In this document: one piece after another, positions 39,781-46,310 of the stretch
Layout of the letters: the number at the start of each line of letters is the position of its first letter
How positions within the stretch are numbered: position 1 is the first letter of the stretch
Assembly (NCBI RefSeq): GCF_008806345.1
Contig: NZ_VZZJ01000017.1
Coordinates: 52,361-116,360 of the forward strand
Reading direction: 5' to 3'
Length of the DNA: 64,000 nt
Source: Methylobacterium planeticum
GTDB lineage: Bacteria; Pseudomonadota; Alphaproteobacteria; Rhizobiales; Beijerinckiaceae
Translations under genes and position numbers: made by a program
The notes under the pieces: generated by a model
What the model was told of the DNA's origin: nothing
Database searches by the model: none
The model's input: only the letters and a program-made list of their open reading frames with translations

Positions 39781-40799
39781 GGCTGCATCTCGGCTACGTC
39801 CCGCTCTGCGACGCCGCCCCGCTCATCGCGGCGGCCGAGATGGGCTTCGGCCGCGAGGAGGGGCTCGACCTCGACCTCTCGGCCGAGCCCTCCTGGGCGA
39901 CCCTGCGCGACCGGCTGGCGCTGGGCTACCTCGATGCCGCCCACATGCTGGCGCCCCTGGCGCTGGCGAGCGCGGTGGGCCTGAGCGGCCCGCCCGCGGA
40001 CCTCGCCGTGCCGCTCGGGCTCAACCTCAACGGCAACGCGGTCACCCTCTCGAAGCCCCTGTGGGACGCGATGGCCCCCCCGGACGACGGGCTGGAGAGC
40101 GTGGCGCGCGCCCTCGCGCGGGTGGCCGCGGACCGGCGGGCGCTCGGCCGCCCGCTCACCCTCGGCACCGTGCATCCCTTCTCCAGCCACACCTACCAGC
40201 TGCGCCACCTGCTGATGCGGGGCGGCCTCGACCTCTCGGCCATCCGCCTCGTCGCGGTGCCGCCCCAGCACAGCGTCGAGACCCTGGCCCGGGGCCTCGT
40301 CGACGGCTTCTGCGCCGGCGCCCCCTGGAACGGCGTCGCGGTGGCGGCCGGGATCGGGCGGATCGCGGCGCTCGGCTGCGAGATCGTGCCGGACTGCCCC
40401 GAGAAGGTGCTGGCCCTCTCGGGTCGCCTCGGCGGGGCGGCCCTGCCTCTCGTGCGCGCGGTGGCGCGGGCGGGCCTCTGGTGCGGGGAGCGCGCCAACC
40501 GGATGGAGCTGGCCCACCGCCTCGCGCGCCGCTCCTATCTGGCCCAGGATGCGGGGCTGATCGCCCGCTGCCTCGAGGGCGAGGTCATCGTCGATTCCGA
40601 CGGGCGCCGGCGCCGGGCCCCCGACTACATCCGCCTCGGCGCCGCGGCCCAGGCGCCGAGCCCCGGCCAGGCGCGCTGGCTCTTCGCCGAGATGGCGGCG
40701 GCCGGCCAGGTCCCCGCCGGCCCCGACCTGCGGGAGGCCATCGAGGCGGTCTACCGGCCCGACCTGTTCGAGGCCGCGGATCTCGGCCCGGCCCGATAA
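39777..40799 (+). CDS. nasS: Nitrate sensor NasS (NrtA/CmpA-like)
   Basis: A cytoplasmic relative of the NrtA nitrate-binding protein that holds NasT inactive when nitrate is absent. The 340-residue product (MRLHLGYVPLCDAAPLIAAA) has the periplasmic-binding fold but no signal peptide. It carries LGYLDAAHMLAPLALASAVG, VPLGLNLNGNAVTLSKPLW, LGTVHPFSSHTYQLRHLLM, VAVPPQHSVETLARGLVDGF and CAGAPWNGVAV, all shared by NrtA/NasS. The ATG overlaps the nasT TGA. Absence of export and coupling to nasT separate it from a transporter component. Confidence 0.92.
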   Translation: MRLHLGYVPLCDAAPLIAAAEMGFGREEGLDLDLSAEPSWATLRDRLALGYLDAAHMLAPLALASAVGLSGPPADLAVPLGLNLNGNAVTLSKPLWDAMAPPDDGLESVARALARVAADRRALGRPLTLGTVHPFSSHTYQLRHLLMRGGLDLSAIRLVAVPPQHSVETLARGLVDGFCAGAPWNGVAVAAGIGRIAALGCEIVPDCPEKVLALSGRLGGAALPLVRAVARAGLWCGERANRMELAHRLARRSYLAQDAGLIARCLEGEVIVDSDGRRRRAPDYIRLGAAAQAPSPGQARWLFAEMAAAGQVPAGPDLREAIEAVYRPDLFEAADLGPAR

Positions 40800-40879
40800 G
40801 CACCGGTAGCATGGGTCGCGTTCGTACATACCTGCGGCTGCATGGAACGGGCGGAGCGGACCATCGTTGTCAGCTCGCC

Positions 40880-41092
40880 ATGCCAAGCTGCCGCCGCTCC
40901 CTCAGCTCGACCCTGCCGCCCACCGGGCACGACCGAGTGGAGCTGTCGCGCTACGTCAGGCTTCGGGCCGTGCCGCCGCGCCCCTCGAACGACAACCGCG
41001 GGCCCTCGGCCCCGAAGCTCTGGCACTGGGCGCTCGCGATCGGCACCGCCCCGACGATCGGCCTCGCGCTGGCCCTCTCGATCCTGATCTGA
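40880..41092 (+). CDS. Small single-pass membrane protein, 70 residues, hypothetical
   Basis: The frame ends in one clear membrane helix (LWHWALAIGTAPTIGLALAL, then SILI). It is preceded by YVRLRAVPPRPSNDNRGPSA; RPSNDNR-like stretches are common in small proteins of this bacterial group in my recollection. The ATG at 40880 is the simplest start; another ATG at 40811 (94 codons) and a GTG at 40937 are in frame, none with a good binding site. It lies between nasS and the nas leader and could be read with nasTS. The function is unknown. Confidence 0.42.
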   Translation: MPSCRRSLSSTLPPTGHDRVELSRYVRLRAVPPRPSNDNRGPSAPKLWHWALAIGTAPTIGLALALSILI

Positions 41093-41348
41093 TCCGCCCC
41101 ACCCCGAACCGCCGCCGACCGGGGAAGGCCGGCCCGCGGTCGGGTGTGCCGGCGCGCGCCGGGCCTTGCCGCGCATCGCTCGCCCATGCCTAAAGCTTGG
41201 CCACGCGCAGGACGGTACGGCTTGCCGCATTCGCGTTCAGTCGCCTGAAATTTGTGCATCGCACGCGCGCCGGCCACGCGACCGAGCGGGTCCTTCGGGG
41301 CGCGATATTTCTGAACCGTTCCAATCCCTTACGAGGCCGTCCGGCGTC
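41093..41348. other. Upstream region of the nas operon
   Basis: This non-coding stretch precedes the sigma-54 promoter. It holds two small inverted repeats: TTCAG-N4-CTGAA (41236-41249) and GTGC-ATC-GCAC (41254-41264). They lie about 110 bases before the -24 box, a position where an enhancer-binding protein such as NtrC could act, but neither matches the usual NtrC site well. I see no gene. Confidence 0.4.
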
Positions 41349-41364
41349 TGGCACGGAACCTGCT
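41349..41364 (+). promoter_or_regulatory. Sigma-54 (RpoN) -24/-12 promoter of the nas operon
   Basis: TGGCACG (41349-41355) and CTGCT (41360-41364) match the RpoN consensus TGGCACG-N4-TTGCA. The invariant GG (41350-41351) and GC (41362-41363) are spaced by exactly 10 bases. Transcription would start near 41375, one base before the first leader hairpin. It implies activation by an NtrC-type protein under nitrogen limitation. Confidence 0.75.
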
Positions 41365-41375
41365 CCCATCCTCAC

Positions 41376-41474
41376 GTCCGTCAATGGCGACGGGCAGCAC
41401 CGTCAGCGAGGCCGCTGATCCGGTCGTCTCAGCGGGCGCTGCCCGGCCGGGAGACGAGCGGCAGCGGCTTTTTT
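41376..41474 (+). promoter_or_regulatory. NasT/ANTAR antitermination leader with terminator
   Basis: Hairpin P1: GTCCGTC (41376-41382), loop AATGGC, GACGGGC (41389-41395). The six-base loop has A1 and G4 as in ANTAR target RNAs. After 7 bases, P2: TCAGC (41403-41407), loop GAGGCC, GCTGA (41414-41418); G4 is kept but position 1 is G. P2 overlaps the left arm of a long terminator. That terminator pairs GCCGC 41411-41415 with GCGGC 41464-41468, CCG with CGG, and TCGTCTC 41424-41430 with GAGACGA 41451-41457, followed by six T (41469-41474). P2 and the terminator base cannot both form, so NasT binding would favour readthrough into the nas genes. Confidence 0.75.
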
Positions 41475-41553
41475 CGTGGCGGACCGCCCACGACCACCGA
41501 GGATGAGAACCCGACGCGCGATGGCGATTTCCCGGACGGATTCCCAGGCAGCG

Positions 41554-42783
41554 ATGCGCGAGCGCCTCGTTGTCGTCGGCAACGGCATGGCCTCCCTGCG
41601 CTTTCTCGAGCGCCTGACGGAGGGCGCGCCGGGCCTCTACGACGTGACCGTGGTCGGCGCTGAGCCGGTGGCCGCCTACAACCGGGTGCTGCTCTCCTCG
41701 CTGCTCGGCGGCGAGGTCGACGAGGCGGCCTGCGCCTTCCGGGGCCTCGACTGGTACGAGAGCCACGGCATCCGCCTCATCACCGGCGCCCCCGTCACGG
41801 CGATCGACCGCGGGAACGCCCTGGCGATCGTCGGCGAGACCCACGTCCTTCCCTTCGACAAGCTCGTCCTGGCCGTCGGCTCCACGCCGATCCGCCTGCC
41901 GAAGCCCGGCATGGACCTGCCCGGCGTCGTCACCTTCCGCGACCTCGCCGACGTCGCGGCCATCCGCAAGGCGGCGGTCGAGCACGCCCGCGCCATCGTG
42001 ATCGGGGGCGGCCTGCTCGGGCTCGAGGCGGCGGTGGGCCTCGCCCGGCTCGGCATCGACACGACGCTCCTCCACGTCATGGACCGCCTGATGGAGCGCC
42101 AGCTCGACCACGCGGCGGCCGGGCTCGTGAAGCGCGCCATGGAGGCGCGCGGCGTCAAGGTGATGCTCAAGGCCGACACCGCCTCGATCGACGGCGACGG
42201 CCGGGTCGAGAGCCTGACCCTCGCCGACGGCACCGTGCTGCCGGCCGACCTCGTGGTGATGTCGGTGGGCGTGCGCCCCTCGGTGGCCCTGGCCCAGGGC
42301 GCCGGCCTCGAGATCGGGCGCGGCATCAAGGTCGACGACCGGATGACCAGCTCCGATTCCCGCATCTTCGCCCTCGGCGAGTGCGCCGAGCACCGGGGCA
42401 TGATCTACGGCCTCGTCGAGCCCGCCTACGAGCAGGCCGAGGTGCTGAGCCGCCACCTCGCGGGGGAGGCCGGCGCCTATCTGGGCACCGCCCTCTCCAC
42501 CAGCCTGAAGGTCTCCGGCCTGCCCGTCTTCTCCGCCGGCGTGGTCGACACCCCCGAGGGCGCCGAGGCCATCGTGCTGAGCGATCCCGGCGCCGGCCTC
42601 TACCGCAAGCTCCTGGTCGAGGGCGAGCGCCTGATCGGCGCGGTCTTCGTCGGCGACATCGGCGAGCAGGGCTGGTGCAAGGCCCTGATCCGGTCCGGCG
42701 AGCCGGTGACCCATCATCTCGACGACCTCATGTTCGGGCGCCCGGCAGCCTCGCCGTCCGCCCCCCAGACCCTCGCAGCGTGA
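41554..42783 (+). CDS. FAD-dependent NAD(P)H oxidoreductase of nitrate/nitrite assimilation (NasB/NirB N-terminal-like)
   Basis: A flavoprotein resembling the N-terminal half of NADH nitrite reductase NirB/NasB, likely passing electrons from NAD(P)H toward nitrate or nitrite reductase. The 409-residue product begins MRERLVVVGNGMASLRFLER (FAD-binding GxGxxx). It also has VAAYNRVLLSSLLGGEVDE, the NAD motif VIGGGLLGLEAAVGLARLG and RIFALGECAEHRG. It lacks the bfd-like Cys and siroheme domains of full NirB. The ATG at 41554 follows CCAGG and gives the usual N-terminus; ATGs at 41503 and 41521 are in frame. It is the first gene after the attenuator. Confidence 0.85.
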   Translation: MRERLVVVGNGMASLRFLERLTEGAPGLYDVTVVGAEPVAAYNRVLLSSLLGGEVDEAACAFRGLDWYESHGIRLITGAPVTAIDRGNALAIVGETHVLPFDKLVLAVGSTPIRLPKPGMDLPGVVTFRDLADVAAIRKAAVEHARAIVIGGGLLGLEAAVGLARLGIDTTLLHVMDRLMERQLDHAAAGLVKRAMEARGVKVMLKADTASIDGDGRVESLTLADGTVLPADLVVMSVGVRPSVALAQGAGLEIGRGIKVDDRMTSSDSRIFALGECAEHRGMIYGLVEPAYEQAEVLSRHLAGEAGAYLGTALSTSLKVSGLPVFSAGVVDTPEGAEAIVLSDPGAGLYRKLLVEGERLIGAVFVGDIGEQGWCKALIRSGEPVTHHLDDLMFGRPAASPSAPQTLAA

Positions 42784-42795
42784 AGGAGGCTGATC

Positions 42796-44583
42796 GTGGC
42801 TGAAGACTTCAACGCCGAGCAGAAGCGCTACCTCGAAGGCTTCGCCTCCGGCATCGCGGCGGCGCGCCTGACGGGGGGCCTCGCCCTCGGCCAGGGCGGC
42901 GGCGCGCCCGCCGAGCCCACGGGCCCGGACGCGATCCACATCAGGGCGCAGGACGCCACCGCGAAGGCCGGCGGCAAGCTCTGCGAGCAGGAGAAGTGGA
43001 AGCGGGCCGAGAACCCCTTCGAGGGCCACAACCGGCTGATCGAGGAGGCCGCCACCGGCAAGGGGCCGAAGCCCGAGGACAATTTCCGCTGGCGCTACCA
43101 CGGCCTGTTCTGGGTGGCGCCGGCCCAGAACTCGTACATGTGCCGGCTGCGCATCCCGAACGGCATCCTGCAGCACTGGCAATTCGCCGGCATCGCCGAG
43201 CTCGCCGACGCGCATGGGGGCGGCTACAGCCACGTCACCACCCGGGCGAACCTGCAGGTCCGCGAGATCACGCCCGAGCACGGCCAGCCCTTCCTCGACG
43301 GCCTGATCGACCTCGGCCTGACCGCCCGCGGGTCGGGCGCCGACAACATCCGCAACGTCACGGGCTCGCCGGTGGCCGGCATCGACGCGCAGGAGCTCCT
43401 CGACACGCGCCCGCTCGCCAAGTCCTGGCACAACTGGATCCTGAACGACCGCTCGCTCTACGGCCTGCCGCGCAAGTTCAACGTCGCGTTCGACGGCGGC
43501 GGCGTCATGCCGGTGCTGGAGGAGACGAACGACATCGGCTTCCAGGCCGTGCGGGTGATCGAGGGCGCGAGCGTCGAGCCCGGCGTGTGGATGCGCCTCG
43601 TGCTCGGCGGCATCTCGGGCCACCGGGACCTCGCCCGCGACACCGGCGTGGTGCTGCGCCCCTCCGAGTGCAACCAGGTGGCGGATGCGATCCTGCGGGT
43701 CTTCATCCAGAACGGCGACCGCACCAACCGCAACAAGAGCCGGATGAAGTACGTCCTCGACGCCTGGGGCTTCGACAAGTACCTCGCCGCCGTCGAGGAG
43801 GTCCTCGGCCGCCGGCTCGCGCGGGTCGATCCGGCCCATATCGCCCCCCGCGGGCCGATGGACCGCTTCGCGCATGTGGGCGTGCACGCGCAGGCGCAGG
43901 CGGGCCTGAACTGGATCGGCGTGATCCTGCCCGTCGGCAAGATGACCACCGACCAGATGCGGGCGCTCGCCCGCATCGCCGCCGAGTGCGGCGACGGCGC
44001 CATCCGGATGACGGTCTGGCAGAACTTCCTGTTCTCCGGCGTGCCGGACGCGAAGGTGGCGGAGGTCGAGGCCCGCGTGGCGGCGCTCGGGCTCACCACC
44101 AGCGCGTCGAGCATCCGGGCCGGGCTCGTCGCCTGCACGGGCAACCGCGGCTGCAAGTTCGCCGCCTCCGACACGAAGGGCCACGCCCTCGTCATCGCCG
44201 ACTACATCGAGGCGAACCTGACGGAGCTCGACGTTCCGGTGAACGTCCACCTCACCGGCTGCCATCACAGCTGCGCCCAGCACTATATAGGCGATATCGG
44301 GCTCATCGGCGCCAAGGTGGTGGTCTCGGAGGAGGGCGACACCGTCGAGGGCTACGACATCGTGGTCGGCGGCGGCTTCGGCGACAGCCCGAAGATCGGC
44401 ACCGAGATCTGGAAGGCGGTCAAGGCCGAGGATTGCCCCGGCCGGGTCGAGGCGCTGCTGCGCGTCTACCTCAAGGACCGCGAGAGCCGGGCCGAGAGCT
44501 TCCAGGCCTTCACGGCCCGCACCGGGCCCGAATCCCTGCGTTCGCTGGCCGAAGACCAGCCCGTCCTGAAGGCCGCAGCATGA
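42796..44583 (+). CDS. nirA: Assimilatory ferredoxin-type nitrite reductase
   Basis: Reduces nitrite to ammonium with six electrons, using a siroheme coupled to a 4Fe-4S cluster. The 595-residue product has two related halves: the parachute motif HGLFWVAPAQNSYMCRLRIP, then HVTTRANLQVREI, the first set of nitrite/sulfite reductase repeats. Cluster and siroheme ligands are CTGNRGCKFA and CHHSCAQHYIGDIG (C-X5-C and C-X3-C). GTG start with a strong AAGGAGG site, 12 bases after the flavoprotein stop; its own stop overlaps the next start (ATGA). Siroheme comes from CysG in the same cluster. Confidence 0.93.
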   Translation: MAEDFNAEQKRYLEGFASGIAAARLTGGLALGQGGGAPAEPTGPDAIHIRAQDATAKAGGKLCEQEKWKRAENPFEGHNRLIEEAATGKGPKPEDNFRWRYHGLFWVAPAQNSYMCRLRIPNGILQHWQFAGIAELADAHGGGYSHVTTRANLQVREITPEHGQPFLDGLIDLGLTARGSGADNIRNVTGSPVAGIDAQELLDTRPLAKSWHNWILNDRSLYGLPRKFNVAFDGGGVMPVLEETNDIGFQAVRVIEGASVEPGVWMRLVLGGISGHRDLARDTGVVLRPSECNQVADAILRVFIQNGDRTNRNKSRMKYVLDAWGFDKYLAAVEEVLGRRLARVDPAHIAPRGPMDRFAHVGVHAQAQAGLNWIGVILPVGKMTTDQMRALARIAAECGDGAIRMTVWQNFLFSGVPDAKVAEVEARVAALGLTTSASSIRAGLVACTGNRGCKFAASDTKGHALVIADYIEANLTELDVPVNVHLTGCHHSCAQHYIGDIGLIGAKVVVSEEGDTVEGYDIVVGGGFGDSPKIGTEIWKAVKAEDCPGRVEALLRVYLKDRESRAESFQAFTARTGPESLRSLAEDQPVLKAAA

Positions 44584-46181
44584 GCGAGCACGTCACGCCC
44601 CCCCTCGTCCTCATCCCGGAGACCGCCCCCTTCAACGCGGACCAGCGCTCCTGGCTCTCGGGCTACTTCGCGGCCCTCCTCGGCCCCGCCGTCGAGGGCG
44701 CGACGGCGCTCGCGCCCGGCGAGGCGCCCGGCGGCCCGCGGCTCGCCGACAACGACGACGCGCCCTGGCACGACCCCTCCCTGCCGATCACCGACCGGAT
44801 GGAGATGGCCAGGGAACGCCCCGAGCCGCAGAAGCTGATGGCCGCCATGGCCCAGCAGGATTGCGGCCAGTGCGGCTACAATTGCGCCGACTACGCCAAC
44901 GCGATCTTCCTCAAGAACGAGGAGCGCCTGAACCTCTGCCAGCCGGGCGGCAAGGACACCCTCCGGATGCTGAAGAAGCTCGAGGAGGAGTTCGGCGCGG
45001 GCGCCGGCGCCGCCCCGAGGAAGGCCGAGGCCGGCGACGCCCCCGCGAAGCCGGCCGATCTCGGCCCGCTCGGCTTCTGCCGCGAGAACCCCGTCGAGGC
45101 GACCTTCCTGTCGCGCACGCGCCTCAACGCGCCGGGGGGCGAGAAGGAGACCTGGCACATCGAGATCGACCTCACGGACACGCCGATCACCTACGCGGTG
45201 GGCGACAGCCTCGGGCTGTTCCCCGCCAACGCTCCGGCCCTGGTCGACGCGGTGATCGCCGAGCTCGGCGCCCGGCCCGAGCGGATCATCGGCGGCAAGA
45301 GCCTGCGCCAGCGCCTGCTCACTGACTACGCCCTCGGGGCGGCGCCGGACGGCCTCTACCAGCTGCTCTCGCTCCTCACCGCCGGCGAGGCGCGCCGGAA
45401 GGCGCAGGCGCTGGCCGCCGGCGAGGACCCGGACGGCGACGCCGCCTATCTCGACGTGCTCGGCGCCCTCCACAAGTTCCCCGGCGCGCGGCCCGACGCC
45501 GAGGTCTTCCTCGAATCCCTCGACGAGCTGCAGCCCCGGCTCTACTCGATCTCGTCCTCGCCCAAGGCCGACCCGGGCCGGGTCTCCCTCACGGTCGACG
45601 CGGTGCGCTACAACCACCGCTCGCGGCTGCGCCTCGGCGTCGCCTCGACCCATCTCGGCGAGCGCCTGTCCGAGAGGACCACCGTCAAGGTCTACCTGCA
45701 GAAGGCGCACGGCTTCGCGCTGCCGGAGGATCTCGGCAAGGACGTGATCATGTGCGGGCCGGGCACCGGCATCGCCCCGTTCCGCGCCTTCCTGCGCGAG
45801 CGCGCCGCCACCCGGGCGCCGGGCCGCAACTGGCTGTTCTACGGCCACCAGCGCCAGGCCTCGGACTTCTTCTACAAGGACGAGCTGACGACGCTGCGCG
45901 ACGACAAGGTCCTGACCCGCCTGTCGCTGGCCTGGTCCCGCGACGGAGCCGAGAAGACCTACGTCCAGGACCGCATGCGCGAGAACGGCGCCGACCTCTG
46001 GAAGTGGCTCGAGGGCGGCGCGCATTTCTACGTCTGCGGCGACGCCAAGCGCATGGCCAAGGACGTGGAGCGGGCGATCATCGACGTCGCGGCCCAGCAC
46101 GGGGGCAAGAACCCGGACGAGGCGGTCGCCTACCTCGCCGCCCTGCGCAAGACCGGCCGCTACCAGGCCGACGTGTACTGA
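44580..46181 (+). CDS. Fe-S / FNR-type flavin reductase fusion (sulfite reductase alpha-like)
   Basis: A 533-residue electron-transfer protein. Residues about 85-125 hold a four-cysteine cluster motif CGQCGYNCADYANAIFLKNE... with the fourth Cys in LNLCQPGG, like the Fe-S domain of RnfB and CO dehydrogenase. From about 155 it is CysJ/cytochrome P450 reductase-like: FLSRTRLNAPGGEKETWHIE, YAVGDSLGLFPANAP, the FAD motif PRLYSISSSPKADPG, VIMCGPGTGIAPFRAFL, WLFYGHQRQASDFFYKDEL and the C-terminal NADPH site ending GRYQADVY. The flavodoxin domain of CysJ is missing. By position and ATGA coupling to nirA it probably supplies electrons to NirA or NasA. Confidence 0.85.
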   Translation: MSEHVTPPLVLIPETAPFNADQRSWLSGYFAALLGPAVEGATALAPGEAPGGPRLADNDDAPWHDPSLPITDRMEMARERPEPQKLMAAMAQQDCGQCGYNCADYANAIFLKNEERLNLCQPGGKDTLRMLKKLEEEFGAGAGAAPRKAEAGDAPAKPADLGPLGFCRENPVEATFLSRTRLNAPGGEKETWHIEIDLTDTPITYAVGDSLGLFPANAPALVDAVIAELGARPERIIGGKSLRQRLLTDYALGAAPDGLYQLLSLLTAGEARRKAQALAAGEDPDGDAAYLDVLGALHKFPGARPDAEVFLESLDELQPRLYSISSSPKADPGRVSLTVDAVRYNHRSRLRLGVASTHLGERLSERTTVKVYLQKAHGFALPEDLGKDVIMCGPGTGIAPFRAFLRERAATRAPGRNWLFYGHQRQASDFFYKDELTTLRDDKVLTRLSLAWSRDGAEKTYVQDRMRENGADLWKWLEGGAHFYVCGDAKRMAKDVERAIIDVAAQHGGKNPDEAVAYLAALRKTGRYQADVY

Positions 46182-46194
46182 GCGCGCAAGCCCC

Positions 46195-46218
46195 GTCCCC
46201 TCCCGGCCGGGAGGGGAC
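46195..46218. repeat. Perfect 24-bp palindrome before nasA
   Basis: GTCCCCTCCCGG (46195-46206) is followed at once by its exact complement (46207-46218), 13 bases after the reductase stop. It would fold into a hairpin in RNA of either strand. It resembles other CCCCTCCCG-type elements in gaps of the window. Confidence 0.75.
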
Positions 46219-46310
46219 CCCGCGCCGGCCGGCCCGGCTCTTGCTGCGAGGCCTTCGGCCCGCGCGACCGACGAACGCCGCCGACCGCGACCACGCCTGA
46301 GGATCCTGCC

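Noticed and set aside
39777..40799. NasS as a nitrate ABC transporter binding protein
   Set aside because: There is no signal peptide or lipobox, no permease genes are nearby, and its start overlaps the nasT stop, which points to the sensor.
41254..41264. GTGC-ATC-GCAC as an NtrC binding site
   Set aside because: The NtrC consensus is GCAC-N7-GTGC in the opposite sense and spacing, so this is kept only as an unassigned inverted repeat.
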